A DNA stretch of 64,000 nucleotides from Paramecium sonneborni (GCA_905182985.1 CAJJDN010000137.1:150119-214118); one strand, 5' to 3'; shown: positions 1 through 13,270, counted from the stretch's first letter. Numbers and translations are program-made. Notes: generated by a model not told the origin, from the letters alone.

Positions 1-965
1 GTATAGACTTATGATAATGTTCAAAAGAAGTTGATTGAGATAATGAAAATAAATAAAGAAAATTAATGTTAAGTTTGTGGAACAGTTTATAAAGTGTTAA
101 TAAATAGATTAGGAATGTGTGGAGAAGAAGAAGATTAAAAGGCTCATATTCCAATCCATAAATTTAATATATAATGAATTATAATAAATTGATTATATTT
201 TCTGAATAGACACAAAACAATAAAAAGAAATTATAATAGTTTCTAATAACACATGATATTTAAATTGATAAGAATACTTTAGAAGCAGTTATTAAAATAA
301 AAATGGAAAAGAATGAGAATGAGAATGAATATGTTAAATAAATATAAAGCAAAATAATGTATTATTAGAAGTAGTTGACAAGTTTATAGTAATTTAAAGG
401 GATAAATTATGAGTTAAAGTAGAAACAAAAAGCAAAATATTAAAATTAAGTTGATGAATTATACAACATTAAAGAAATTTGTTAACGATCAGATAAATTT
501 TCTGAATAGTTGAAAAGTCTCTTTTTTGTATGTGTACATTATTATTATTTATAAAACGAATTTGTATCTTAGGATATAAAGTTAGATGAGATTGTAGAAA
601 TATTTAAAATGGTTTTTATAAATTAATAAACTACAACAAATAAAGATTAGAAGGTTTTATAATATTGTGTACAACATTATAAATCATTATAAAAAAGTAA
701 AGAATAATAAAGAAATTCATAAAATTAATCTGTTGATACAAAATCACAAACATCAGGTTATTCTAGAGGTATTGAAAATAAAACACCTTCAAGAAGTATG
801 ACACCTAAGAGACAATAATCAAACAACAAAAGTATTGTAGAGTTATCAACTCCATAATTAAAGAACTATTATACAGAAATGTTAAGAAAGATTAATTTAG
901 ATAATCCTAGGTCCTCAATAGAGAATATTACTATACAAAATGAGAAAACCAATTTTAGAATTTGA
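1..965 (+). CDS. hypothetical protein, 5' end outside window, one unresolved frame change
   Basis: Read with UAA/UAG as Gln. The first 58 codons (1-177) carry a CxxC (CQVCG) and stop at a TGA. From about position 36 a second frame is open to the TGA at 963-965. That frame gives a Lys/Gln-rich, probably coiled protein ending in a Ser/Thr/Pro-rich tail (TPSRSMTPKR). A 23-nt GT...TAG intron at 85-107 would join the frames, but the joined peptide looks less natural than the unspliced one. Equally, two genes may abut near 174. I do not recognise the family. The downstream gene starts 114 bp later on the same strand. Confidence 0.5.
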
Positions 966-1078
966 TTGATTTGAAAAGTTATGAAATAATATTTACTAAA
1001 ACTAAATATAATATAAGAGAGATTTAAAGTTTTATATTTGAATTGACTTAAATAAATCCAATTAATTACAACTTTTAT

Positions 1079-3301
1079 ATGTTTATAAAACATACTTTGC
1101 TGATACTTATTCTTATTAATGAAGTTAAATCAAGTTATCTTAGTTACTTTATGAGTAATCCATTAGGAATTAACTTGGGTAGTGTAGATACAGAAGGTTA
1201 AGATTAGATATTATGAAAAGGTTGGAATTATAAATGTGATAATAATGGACCTCTTATGATGGGATAAGAATATTTTGGGTTTAATTGTTTTTATGGAACT
1301 ATGACTATAGCAGGAGGCTATATTATGTTATATGATCTTCCACCTCATCATTCTATAAGTGTAGCATTTAAATATAAATCGTAAATATTTTATGTATATA
1401 ATAAGATGGTTAATATTTACATCCTTTAGTTCTCAATAAGAATCCTATTTCTTTGCAGATGGAATTGTTACTTATTAGTATAAAATTATCTTATTTTTTA
1501 GTAATACTAATAATCTATAATTTAACTCTGGTGCTTTTTCAACTGAGTTTAGACATTCATCTTAAACACTTCTTTTAGAGTATTTATAAATGGGTGGCAT
1601 TCCTGCTGTATTTATAATTATTATTAGAATTAGATGTCAACTTCTGGATTTAGAGAATTAACAATCGATCTTAAATTATGTCCTTCAGGTTGTTTAAGTT
1701 GTGATGCAAGTCATCTAGCTTCATGTAATACTTGGCTTTTAATTGACTATTCAATGAAAGCTTAAAACATATAAAATTTTAATAATGATGGTTGGAAACC
1801 TATTGGAGAATAACCAGCTAATATTTATTAATGTGGAAGTATATATTTTTAATTTAAATCAGGTTAAACTAAATTTTATTTTTTTGGATTTTTTGATAAA
1901 ACAACAAAATTAGAAAAAACTATTTTTTTACAACCACACTATGCAATTTAAATTTAATTTCTTATACTTTATATAAATTTTAATCGATAAACTAAACCTA
2001 CAACTTCAATTTTATTTGATGATGTAACAGTTTATTAAGTTGTTGAACTTCTAGATGTTTTATAATTGATGATTTGTAATTATATACCTATTGAATAAAT
2101 ATCTATTCCTACAGGAGATTAAGTCAATAGAGTTAATTTTTACAGACTTCATAATCAATCTAAATTAACAATTACTATTGCTCAATAATAAGTTTCTGAT
2201 ATTAATACACCTTGGGGTATAAGAGACTTTTAAATACTATTAAAAAAATGTCATTCAAGTTGTTTGTATAGTTGTACAGGTCCATTAATATCTGATTGTG
2301 TTGGTATTTAAAGTACAATGATTTAATTTGCTAATCATTTTAATGATGCTATGATTACTACTTTTGATGGATGGATTGAATAAATAGTTTATACTGATAA
2401 TAGAAATTGTAATGGATAATAAATTATTGGAGGTCTATAAGATATTTAACTCTAAAAGTTATCCTATTAAATCTTCAATCTTCCATAACACAATTAACTT
2501 ACTATTTCTTTACTATTTTTTTAAATAGATTCTTTTCAAAATAATGAAAAATTTTATATAATTGTTGATGATGTTTAAGTTTATGAAAAATAGTTACTCT
2601 ATATAACTGATTTATCAACTGGTTTAAAATTATGTGGAAATACTCAATAACTTGATACTTATTTTTCAATTAAAGTTAATTCAGTTTCTCATACTTCTTC
2701 AAATGTTATTATTAAATTGTATGTAATTGGTTCTACTACTGTTGGTAATTATATTCAATAATTAGGTCGTTGGGGAATTCGTGAATTTTAAATTTAAGCT
2801 GATCAGAAAGTAGTAGGTAAATCAATGATTAATGATGATAAATCAATTGTATCTTGGTTTGGTTATAGTGAAACACTTTAGACTTTTAATTGTTAGAATT
2901 CTAATTTTAATTTGATCTACATTGAGAAAGGTAAAAAAGTTAGTAATAAATTAATTAATTTACCAACTCATTCTAAGATTTTAGTAAAGTTTAAAGTAGT
3001 CATAATTTACTTATAAAAATTTAGTAATTCTAGATATCTATATTTGAATGCTGATGGATAAAATGTTTGGAAACAAAACTTTTTATTAACTTCAGAAATA
3101 AATACATGTGATAATATTAATTATAGTTAATCATTTGTTTTTGAAGCATTTTTTGATCATTAGAGTTCAAGTTGTTTTTTAGAATTTAAAGCTGATGGAA
3201 GTATTTTGAATAATATAAATTTTATAGGTGGACCCTCAGAATTAATCGTTAATTTTGGTATTAGAGAACTGATTATATAATATGAAAAGACATTGATTTG
3301 A
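1079..3301 (+). CDS. secreted Cys-containing repeat protein
   Basis: The start at 1079 gives a clear signal peptide (MFIKHTLLILILINEV). At least four short introns are needed to keep frame: 1197-1220 (24 nt, skips a TGA), 1381-1405 (25 nt), 1478-1501 (24 nt) and 1608-1627 (20 nt, or to 1633). The body contains repeated modules, each ending in a W/F-GIR-(D/E)-F/L signature (TPWGIRDF, RWGIREF, NFGIREL) next to Cys clusters such as CPSGCLSC and CHSSCLYSC. This pattern is common in large ciliate extracellular Cys-rich proteins. A surface or secreted role is inferred from the signal peptide and cysteines. The precise family is not identified. Convergent with the next gene, 23 bp away. Confidence 0.75.
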
Positions 3302-3324
3302 ATAAGATAGAATATAAATTAAAT

Positions 3325-5145
3325 TCATATTTCAATACATGCTATAGATAATTTAGTTTATTTTCTTTCTGCTTTTCTATTTTATAATTAATCTAATTAA
3401 GCTAAAGTATTAGGTCTAAATTCTTTTATGAATTCATTTAATGGAGTTCCTAATTAATAATTAATAGAATCAGCTTGATCAACAATTTCTTACCAATTTT
3501 CATACAATTCTTATCCCATTTTGCCATTGTTTTCAATTGTCATTTCAAAGAGTTTTTCAATTTTACTTATATAAGTCTCATTTACTCTAATATTTTTAGT
3601 AAAACTAGAAAGTGCATTATATTAATTTTATGGAGGAAGATCTCTAATTAAATGATGAAAATTAAATTTGTTACTTTCAAGTTCTCTTTGTCTTTTTAAG
3701 AAATCTTAACTTAATAAATTAAATTAAATAACATACTAATAATTGCAGATTCTTTGATATCTGATTGGACTAAAATATTTTAACCATATTTTTAAATGTT
3801 GTACAATTTAATCTGAAAGATCAGTATATTTATGTTTTTTAAGTTTAATAAAATGTAGCCAAGGTTCATCTTCAAGTAATTTAAGTTCTTTATCTTTAAG
3901 ACTTTTATTAAGTTCTGCAGATATAATCCAAGTAAGACATTCAAATACACTTTTAATAGTATTATCTTTCCATTAATTTACCCCAGTTATTTTAAATAAT
4001 TTTTTTCTAGCTTCTTCTCCTTAAGCTCGGCAATCTTCTAATTCAGATAAAGTTAATGATTATGCTGAAAAAAAAGTATCAAAATATTCATGACCAACCC
4101 AATGATAAGTTGTTGGAAATGTTAAAGCAGCTTATTCAGTTCTTCTTCTTTCCAATTTTGTTTTTGGTTTTACCTTTCTTCTTTATTCTTTTAATCTAAT
4201 CTCTTATTATATTTACACATGTTCTTTTTGTTCATATTTTGGAAAATATTTTCTTACTACATCTTATATTTTTGTTTTCAAGATAGTTCTCCTAAAAAAA
4301 TAATTAATAATTATATTACTCATCATTTAGAATATAATTTTAATTGCCTTCTTCTCTTAAAACTTCCTAACTCAAAGGATGTAATTCTTTCATATGTTCC
4401 TTATATTATTTAGTAAATGTTTTGACTTCTTAATGATATTTGTCTACAAATTAACCAAAATATTTCAATTATTCACAAATATGAGTTAAGGTTTATTAAT
4501 TTACTAATTTTGTTGGCTTCTCTGATTTATGTACATCAATATATTTTCTTATTAAATTAATTTAACTATTGATTTTCTCTTCTAAAAATGGTGCCAATCT
4601 ACAAGCAGATCTCAAATAACTCAAGAAGGATGAACAAATAAAAGGCCATAATTATAATTTAAAATCTCCACATATTCCTGTATCACTTATTATAAGTTAT
4701 TCATTCTCATCTTAAACAAACTTGTCTTCAATTGCAAATGCCACTACACTACCCTAAATATAAATAAAGATAAGTACAAAATTCATTAGTTTTTTAAGAC
4801 TTTCTGATGCTACTTCTTAATCAAAATTCTCAATTTTACATTCGAATTTAACACTATCTTATTTTGTATCATTACACACAAGAGTGCATAAAAACCATAT
4901 TTAAAAAGCATCAATCAAAGTGACATCTTTATATGATTGCAATTTGACTATTCTAAACATAAGGTCATGATATGATACAATCCTAGATCTGAGTTGCTCA
5001 GTAACTTTAAGAAGATCTTAAGCAACAATTAAAAGCTACGATATAAGATTAGATATACTTTATCTAAGTCAGGAAGAGTAGTCAATTTAAGATCAGCATC
5101 TATTTTTTAGTATTCATTTATATTAGTTGAAGTGCTACTTCCCAT
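3325..5145 (-). CDS. hypothetical protein, about 560-570 aa
   Basis: Starts MGSSTSTNINEYQK at 5145 and runs to TGA (plus-strand tca at 3325). Joining the frame needs short introns of 23, 24 and 28 nt, all with GTA starts and TAG ends. The product is mixed charged and hydrophobic without a signal peptide. A basic segment (KPKTKLERRR) near the middle is followed by a compact region (FPTTYHWVGHEYFDTFF) and a helical C-terminal half. MG at the start would allow myristoylation, which is only a possibility. No catalytic motif was recognised. The long, cleanly spliced frame supports a real gene. Confidence 0.7.
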
Positions 5146-5198
5146 AATATTAATTATATTTATAGATCATAATATTATTTTACAAGCATTATTATATA

Positions 5199-5399
5199 TC
5201 AACATTATTCATAGAACTGTTGCAAATACAAACAATACAGTTATAGTTCCTAAAAATATATGCAAATTTTATGAATTGTAATTTTTTATTTTTTTTATCT
5301 AATATGAAAAGGGCATGTATATAATGAATAACTATAACATTCTGAACATTTACCTTTATTCATATTTATACATATGATAGATGACCTTTTTCTAAACAT
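5199..5399 (-). CDS. possible small Cys/His protein (about 66 aa)
   Basis: A 67-codon frame starts MFRKRSSIIC and carries KCSECYSYSLYTCPFH, a spacing that could bind zinc. A second open stretch lies directly upstream on the same strand (5400-5640, starting MVISNQITTKNQKK) in another frame. The two may be exons of one gene whose splice I could not fix. It sits in the 735-bp interval between two divergent genes. Low confidence: short and without recognised relatives. Confidence 0.35.
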
Positions 5400-5880
5400 T
5401 CAAGAATGAAAACTTTTTAAAATTTTAAAGACATTCATCATTAAAATAATTTTGATTATTTTTCTTTTTATAATTAATATGTCTTTAGGTATATCAATTA
5501 ATAATTAAACTTCGCTTCAGTCCAATACTTTATTGTTTATAACTAACGCTGCATACATTATTTTTTGTCTCAGAAAAATCTTTTTGATCCAACTCATTCT
5601 TCTTCTAATTTTTAGTTGTTATTTAATTTGATATAACCATTAGTTTACATTTTTATTTATTAAAAACCTACCATAATAAACTGTTATATATATAAGATTT
5701 TATTATTATTTTATCTTCTATTTATTTGATTTCTCTGGACAGTTTTAATATTATTTTTAAATTTCAATCATTCTATCATTCTATTCTTATCTAATCATAA
5801 AATTTTATATATATCTCTGAATTTAGCATTTTTTAGTTTTCTATAATTTACTTTATTTTTATATATAATAATTAATTTTA

Positions 5881-7168
5881 AATGTTAAAAAAGAATATTT
5901 AATTTATAGGAATATTTGCAAAAGATCAATAACTAGCTTAAGAAACTTTATTCAATCTAACACAAAATTCACTTAATTTATTAAATGAAAAATTTTAAAA
6001 TGATTTATAGTTAAAAAACATGCTTTAGCAACTAAAATAGAATTATCAATTTCCTCCTAGCATTCATTTGACAACTTTTTTTGTTGGAAACAATCCAAAA
6101 AATTTGAAATCTTAAGCTTTTACAGATTTTAAATAAGATTTAGAATAGGATATTGTTATTGATGCAATTGCAATAAGTCCAAATAATATTGTGACAGCAA
6201 TTTCAAACCATAATTATTAAATCCCATTAACAAATAAAGTATCTATCATATATATATTATTAATTAAAGTATTCTCATGTGACTACTTTGCTTGGATCAT
6301 GGAAACCTAAAGACTCCAATCAATTATTGGATTAAATCTTTAAAGAAATTCCCTATGAAGAAATGCAACATTAAGTATAAGAAAATAAGTTTTGGAAAAT
6401 TTAATTATTATAAGGACAAGTAGCTTATGTAGTGTAATTGAAAAATAAAATAGTAATACCTGGAGTATGTAACATGCATTGAATATAAATAATAAACAAA
6501 ATTTAATTAATTAATTTCTTTAAATTATATGAATACAAGGAATGATCATTAAGGCAATGTGAAATCCTTGTTTTGGGAACATTCTTAATGTTTACCTCCA
6601 TTCTTCGCTGAAAATATTTTATATTTAGAAATGGAAGTAGAATGTAATAATGTTACAATTGAGGTAGTTAATTAACTATTAGAATTGTATAGAGTAATAT
6701 TTTAAATAATTAAATAGATTGGAGTAGAATATTTTGAATCAATAAAAAGTAATAAATTTTTGATTTTCAAAAATAAAACTCAATAATTATTGATGAAGGG
6801 TACTGTTAATTAATGCATGAATGTTGCATATGAAGAATTAAAGCATGAAACAGCTTTGAAGAAATCTAAACATATTTAAAGTCATGATATTCTTCCTCCT
6901 CCATCTCCTAAAGTTATCATTCCTTAAAAATCCTAAAAATAATAAGAGTTAGAAAATCAACTCAAATATATCAAAGAATAAGATTAAAAATTATAAGTAA
7001 ATCAACTTATAGAATTTCATGGCTATGAATCTTAGAGAGTCACAAGAATACATAATAAGTTCAAATAATAATTATGATAGAGCTCTTTAAGAATAAGAAG
7101 ATTAAGTTTAAATACGATTACAAAGAAGAAGAATGAAATCAGTCAAAATTAAAGGATAAAAAGAATGA
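5881..7168 (+). CDS. hypothetical protein, about 400 aa
   Basis: Starts MLKKNIQFIG. Two introns are convincing: about 31 nt near 6238 and 34 nt near 6421; removing the second restores a continuous reading into YLEYVTCIEY. After a Pro-rich stretch (DILPPPSPKVIIPQK) the frame changes once more near 6990-7030. Only a 16-nt GTA...TAG candidate fits there, so the last join is uncertain. The tail is a basic helix ending KGQKE. No family recognised. The next gene is 105 bp downstream on the same strand. Confidence 0.6.
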
Positions 7169-7273
7169 TCTAGTACTAATTAATAATATTTTCTAAATTT
7201 ATTCTAAAATTTTAAGCAATTCTTCCTATTTGCTTTTTTATTAATTTATAAATAATATTAACGTTAAAACTTT

Positions 7274-8338
7274 ATGAATCAATTCTCTAATTACTTATTT
7301 CAATACTAAACAAAAAAGGTGTTTTCAATTTACTAACATTAATGCAATAGTAAATCCCCTTAAATAAAAAGATAATTTGATTCAAAACATTAAAGCAATT
7401 CAAATAATCAAAAATATTTGAGATAATTTAAATGCTAAGATCTATTTTTAAATTAACAATAAACTATCTTAAACTCTCCTAAAAACAAATAAAATTTAAT
7501 TGCTACTAAAACCAAAGGAAAAGGAAAAGAAAATAATAATTAATAAAATGCAAATATAATTTATGAACCTTAAAAAATTCCTATTGAAGCAAAAAGTCCT
7601 TAAAATTTTAGATAAAATCCATATAATGTTAAATAGCCTACACCTGAATTTGAAAATAGATATTAAAATGATGAAAGTGAGTAAATATTGAGATTATCAA
7701 ATTCAGAATTAAATTTCCGTTTTGTACATTCATAATAAGAATCGGAAAAATAAGAATTAAAAAATGAATAATTAGAAACTAAAATTAATAATATATCTTC
7801 AGAGTAATCTGTTAATAATTTTTCTAAAAATGATGAAATCTTAGTTTAGATTGATTCAGTTAGAAAATCAAGAATTACCAATTAAACAAAAACTATAGCT
7901 ATTTAAGCTTTTGAAAGTTAAGAATTTGACAAACCAGAGGATTAATTAAATAAAATATTTGGATCTTTGAAAAAAGTTAAGATCATTAAAAAAAAGTTTT
8001 CTTAAACCTAAGGTACTTAAAGAACTATGGAAGATGATAGTTTTATAAATACAGATACTAATAAATAAATAAAAACAGTTGGTGGATTATCTAATATAGA
8101 TATTAAAAATATGTAATTAAGAACTGAATTTACAGATTTGGTAATAAGAATAATTATATTAATTATAGGATTCTTAGAGAAGTAAGAGCACCTATTAAGA
8201 TGAGAATGATAGATATTTTAGTAGTTTTAGAAATAATGTAGTTACTCCCAAAAAAATGCAATAAAATAAAATGAGTATTATATAAATCTAAATTAAGGTT
8301 TTCTAATGTACAAGAAAAAATAAGAAAGAAAATAATGA
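7274..8338 (+). CDS. low-complexity Gln/Asn/Lys/Ser-rich protein
   Basis: Open from MNQFSNYLF with one 28-nt GTA...TAG intron around 8140-8167. The composition is typical of intrinsically disordered ciliate proteins: runs of K, N, Q and S, with a short basic motif (KKVKIIKKK). The C-terminus is uncertain. The main frame has no TGA before the convergent gene begins, so I place the end at the TGA at 8336-8338, which needs a small unidentified frame change. Function unknown. Confidence 0.55.
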
Positions 8339-8386
8339 AATTAATTTTTAGTTATATTCATTTTAATCATTATAAACACATAAAAA

Positions 8387-9348
8387 TCATTAATAAAATT
8401 TAGGTTATTATCTTTATCTCTCTCTTATATAATGTGAATTAGGTAAATCGAATCTAACTTTTCTGGATTTTTATTATTAAGTTCTAAATGAATCATTATT
8501 TTTTTATTTTTTTTTTAATACACTTCTAATAGTAACACTTTTTTAATCATCAAATATATCAGTTGTTCTTGATCTATTTTTTAATTATTGTTAATCTGTA
8601 ATCACAGATAAGGATAGTTTAATTGAATTTGGTTCAATACTAATTTAAGTTATAGGTCGAGAGATTTTAGTAGGAGAACTTTCTCTAGAGATTGAAGGTT
8701 ATTAATTTAAATATGGATTAGATACAGTTTAATTATTAGTAATCTCTAAAGCAGTTGTTGTTGGTGTTTTCATATAGATACTAGGATCATTAATTGACTG
8801 AATTTATTCTAAACTTTTTTTATCTTCTAATTTTTCCTTAGAATTTTATATTTAAGGAGATGATAATTAATTATTATGAACATTTTGTAATTTTGTATTG
8901 TCTTCCTAAAATTTAAAGTCATAATTTTCATATTTAAAATAAATCTATCCATTCATCTAAAATTTTTGATTTCGTATTTTTTATTCAAAATTCTTTTTTT
9001 CTAAACTAAGTTCTGTAGGTATATTACATTCTTAAGAAATTAAATATTTATCTATTGAATTTGAAGATTTATTAGTAGCTTTGCGATATGTTGAGAATTT
9101 AGTTTTATTCAAAGAACCGCTAGAATTAGATTAAGCTGGAGATCCATCTCTATTTTTATGAGTTTCAAAACGATTAGATCTTTTCTATAATTCTTAGCAT
9201 TATTTCTTACTATTTAATCTTAATTAATTCTTCTTCTAATCTCTCTTGATTATTCTTCAAGCACTATAGTATTTTCACTTCCACATTAACATGCTAATCT
9301 GCCTTATTAACATGTACATCTACAACATTTTACTTAGCAAGTACCCAT
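8387..9348 (-). CDS. low-complexity protein with N-terminal Gly2 and Cys cluster
   Basis: Starts MGTCQVKCCRCTCQQG: Gly2 plus six cysteines in the first 14 residues. This looks like a dual acylation signal (N-myristoylation with palmitoylation) or a metal-binding knot. A 26-nt GTA...TAG intron joins it to a long Ser/Asn/Lys/Gln-rich tail that ends QQPKFYQ. The start is 29 bp downstream of the stop of the next minus-strand gene (8 in order), so they are distinct units rather than one gene. Peripheral membrane attachment is inferred from the N-terminus only. Confidence 0.6.
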
Positions 9349-9377
9349 TTATATTGAAATAAATATTACATATATGA

Positions 9378-10187
9378 TCAATTTTTTTATATATTTTCTA
9401 TCATTTTTAAAGTTTAGACACAATCCAATTTAGTTTCTTTACCAGGCTTAATACATAAAATAAGAATGGCTTAATCTCTCTTTTCTCTAATGAAACCCTA
9501 TTGTCCTCTACATAAAAGTAAATGTTAATCACTTTAAGCAATTAATTAACAATTCTTAGATCCTGTTTTAAAACTTTTAATGGTTGATTTTAAATCATCA
9601 TTGATTTAAACATTTAGTTATTTGTCATTTTGATCTGTCTTAATAGATAATTTAAAATATTTAGGCATTATTTTTTTAATAAGTTCTAAAAACAATTTTT
9701 ATTTGCCACTATGTTTTAATCCAATAATTGTAATTTATTTTGAAGTAAGAACATCATTTGAACTACTCAAAACTGGTTACTTTAAATAATAATATTTTAA
9801 TGAATGTACAGTTCCATCAGAATTTAATTTTTTAATTTCAATTCTTTAAGGAGTCATCAATTTAATTTCATCATTCAATCTATTTGCAATTGGAAAATAT
9901 AAATAAGGTTGTTATTAGATTGATTAATGAATAGATTATGTAGTAATTCTACTTTCATTGATTGGCTTAGATTCATATTGATTTATAAAGCTTTTTAAAC
10001 TATTTAAGTATTCTCTTGCTGCTTTTGGTGACATAGCTTATCTCAATGTTGGTGATTGATATTGAGACATAATTGATTAATCATTTAATTTCTCTTATGG
10101 TCTATTCTATCTAGTTAATGGAGTTTTTGTGATTATTTGACCATAAGGTGATTATATTAATGACGATTAGCTACTACTATAATACAT
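9378..10187 (-). CDS. hypothetical protein with P-loop-like motif
   Basis: A single continuous frame of 269 aa from MYYSSSQSSL. A Ser/Gln-rich N-terminal third is followed by a compact segment with a beta-strand and GLKHSGKQK. This resembles a Walker A turn (GxxxxGK) but has Gln where Ser/Thr is expected. Another hydrophobic strand (QAILILCIKPG) follows near the C-terminus. Nucleotide binding is speculative. No introns are needed. Divergent from the coiled-coil gene at 10291, 103 bp away. Confidence 0.6.
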
Positions 10188-10290
10188 CGTTGTTATAACA
10201 GATATTATAAATATTCTTAACAAATATATTTATAATTGAATAAGATATAAACATTTTATCAATATTTATTTAACAGATAAAATTAAAATT

Positions 10291-11214
10291 ATGAATAACT
10301 CAAGTAGAAAAGGAACAAATAATCTTCCAGTTTAAACAGGAGACATTGAAGAATATGTGTATCATACTATATTTATATTCATTATAGTTAAATTTTATAT
10401 GAACATTAGAAGAGTTGTGAAAAAGCTGGAAAATATTTAGAGGCAGATCAAGCCAAAAAAAGATTAACAGAGTTAAAAAAAGAATTAGATTAAAAAAATA
10501 AATATGAAGTTAAAGATAGACACACTAATGAAAAATAAGAAATTGAAAAAGCTCATCTTGATGAATTTAATTAATTTAACGAATTTTGGGATTAAAAAAT
10601 GGTTGAATTTGATTAAGAAGCTTAAAGAGTTAAAGAATAAGTGTTATAAAGACATGAAGAAGAATTAAAATAATTTACAGATGAATTAGAAAATTCCATT
10701 CCTGTAAAACCAAAAGATTCTGCTGAATTACTTAGTATGAGAAAAACTGAAGAATAATTAGCTAGATAAGAAAAGTATTTAATTTAATTTTATATTTAGT
10801 TATTAAGAGGCACATTTAACTCAATAAAGAATACTTGCAATGGAGAGAGATGAATATGAAAAATGGAATGCATCAAGAATGAGCAAAATTAAAAATCTTA
10901 TTGCTTAACTTAAATTCAAGTAATCCAATGAATTAGGTGCTCTTTAGTAAAGAATCTTATCTGGATAAGAAGAATAAAGAAAGATTAGATCTTAAGAATT
11001 GGAAAAGTACTTTTTTAATTTTAATTATTATAGACTACTATAAAAATATTAAAATGTTAGAAAAGAATTAACTAGTTAATAAAATTAGGAAATTACTAGA
11101 CTTGATAAAACAATGAAGAATCAATCTATTATGTAATAATCTAGAATGAACTAATCTAAAATGGGCAATTCTTAAATGAAAAAAGGAGATGAAGAAAACT
11201 ACTATATAAAATGA
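10291..11214 (+). CDS. conserved-looking coiled-coil protein, about 275 aa
   Basis: Starts MNNSSRKGTNNLPVQTGD. Three introns (29, 25 and 27 nt; all GTA...TAG) restore one frame. The protein is almost entirely helical and charged (DQAKKRLTELKKEL), with a conserved-looking central block (NSIPVKPKDSAELLSMRKTE) and a Gln/Met/Ser-rich tail. Proteins of this layout are widespread in ciliated protists, but I cannot assign a name. A cytoskeletal or ciliary role is a guess from composition. Confidence 0.7.
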
Positions 11215-11298
11215 TCAAATTTATCAATATAATTATAACTTAAAAAACATAACTTATAATCTTCTTGAACTATCAATTTAAAATATTTATTTTATTTA

Positions 11299-12480
11299 AT
11301 GTATAAAAATTAGTTTTCTAAAGTTGAAGAAATAATAATAGAACTATTTTAATAAGTAGAAAACAGCTAGAACTAAAGAATAATCCGTTCTCTTTAAGAA
11401 TCATAATAAAATATTTTTCAATCTTTAAAAATTCTTAAAGAATATCAAGAAGAAGAGGAAATTTTCAATTTTTTAATAGAACGATTTAATAATTTGCTCA
11501 ATTTAGCTAAAACTGATAATAATTTATAAGAAACTCCAGAAAAAACATGGATGGTCTTTAAAAACAAAAGATTTATGATTTAAGATAGATTAATCTAATC
11601 TATTATATAATTGAGTTATATTATGGAAGAGTAATGTAATACATTTTCAATAACATCATCTCAATAATTATAATAAGATATTATAGTATTGAAAACAAGT
11701 TAATTTATAACAATAGATTTCTATTGTGATAATTAACATACTTGTATATCATATATTGCACCTAAAATTGTAGAAACATCTTTATTTTTATTAGAAATCG
11801 AATTATAATAGTTAATGTAAAGATTTAAGAATTTAGAGTCAATTTTAAACAATGTTGGTAAAAATCAGCAGATTTTAAAATTGTGTTTCGATTAATCAAG
11901 TTAAACATTAAAATTTTGGAGTAACAATGATATTCTTAGTTATTAATTGATTAAAAAGTAACTTGTCTAAAAAGAAGATGATTTTATGTATAAAATCTAT
12001 TTAGATGTGGGAATGGTAATCAAATTATCTCCAAATTTTAGTTTAATAATTTAAGATATAAATTTTTAAGATTATTTATAAGAAGATAATAATGATGAAA
12101 TATATCCAATCTATTTATAAAAAGGAAATAATGGTTCTACTTTTAATCAAAGATACATAAAAATAAGTAATGTAAATGAAGATGTTACTGTTTCTATACC
12201 ATTTAATAGTTCAATAAAATTAAGTACTTATTTACAAATTCCAGAAGAGTTTGAAATTTAATTATATCATATAGAAAAAGGATATTATTTTGAAATTGAA
12301 AATAAGAATAACAATTATCTTCCTCAATTATTATCATAAAGAACTTAAGAAAGATAATTATAATTAAAATCCAAAAATTAAATTTTTTGTTTAGGATTAA
12401 TAATCTTAGAATATACTAATATATTTATGAAAATGGATATGGAAACAATCTGGAATAAAAATGGAATAATAGAAATCTGA
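11299..12480 (+). CDS. hypothetical protein, 393 aa, intronless
   Basis: An uninterrupted 394-codon frame from MYKNQFSKVE to TGA. The N-terminal 100 residues are helical and Gln/Glu-rich (coiled-coil-like). The rest alternates strands and loops (FITIDFYCDNQHTCISYIAP), suggesting a globular beta-rich domain. No signal peptide or membrane segment is seen, and the family is not recognised. Convergent with the BAH-PHD gene, 35 bp between stops. Confidence 0.7.
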
Positions 12481-12515
12481 TGAATTATTAATAATATTAA
12501 AAAATAAAAAATGAC

Positions 12516-13231
12516 TCATTAACATCCTGGACATTTATAATGTTCAATTTATTCTGCTTCTTCTGGTTTAATATTAACACAATCTAAATGAAACCATTCT
12601 CCACATGTTTCACATTGAATCATTTATATATCTGGATTTTAAGGCATTCTACAAACACATGATTTCGTCCATTCACCAACTGTAGGCATAGGTTCCATTG
12701 TTTTAAGATTTATTGCTGCTCTACTAAAGAATTTAGTTTCTTCTTCATATTCTAATTATGTGTATTAATCAAATGTCATAACTTCTATAGGACATTATAA
12801 TTTATTTGCTGCCAAATATTCCACATGAGTAGAAAAGAATAATTCTTTTATTGAAATACATTTCATAAGGTTTTTATCTAAATTTAGATCTTACTTTGTG
12901 TAATACCTACAAATAATATTAATTTCTATATACCATTAAACTTGAATAACAGGCACATGCTAATTATTCTTATCTTTTATACAATAAATTTTTATTAACT
13001 TTCCAGAATATACATCATTATTATTAGCACAAACAGCTACATCTTAATTCAATCGGAAGATTTAATTCTTTATTTTTATAGAGTTATATTGTTTTAGTCT
13101 AAAATTAAAAGTACATTAGTTTACCTACTTGAATCTTTTCTAGAAATCAACTACATAAGTGCAGCATATTTTTGATCCTTAATTAATTCATCTATCCTTT
13201 TTTAAGATAACGCAGAATCGTCTTCCTTCAT
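12516..13231 (-). CDS. BAH-PHD domain chromatin reader
   Basis: About 220 aa after removal of 26- and 27-nt introns. An N-terminal helix (LIKDQKYAALMQLISRK) is followed by a BAH domain. It reads NNDVYSGKLIKIYCIKD, then IQVQWYY at a splice, then IKELFFSTHVEYLA. It ends in a canonical PHD finger: CVC, CETCGEWFHLDC and YKCPGC give the C4-H-C3 zinc ligands. The order and short length match plant EBS/SHL-type proteins, where BAH and PHD read histone H3 methylation. Nuclear function is inferred from family. The window shows no catalytic domain, so it is a reader rather than a writer. Confidence 0.9.
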
Positions 13232-13270
13232 AATATAATATTTTTATTTCTAACTTGTAAGTTCTTTCTA

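Noticed and set aside
869..1093. Hydrophobic minus-strand ORF
   Set aside because: Antisense to the end of one gene and the signal-peptide region of another; the plus-strand frames are better supported.
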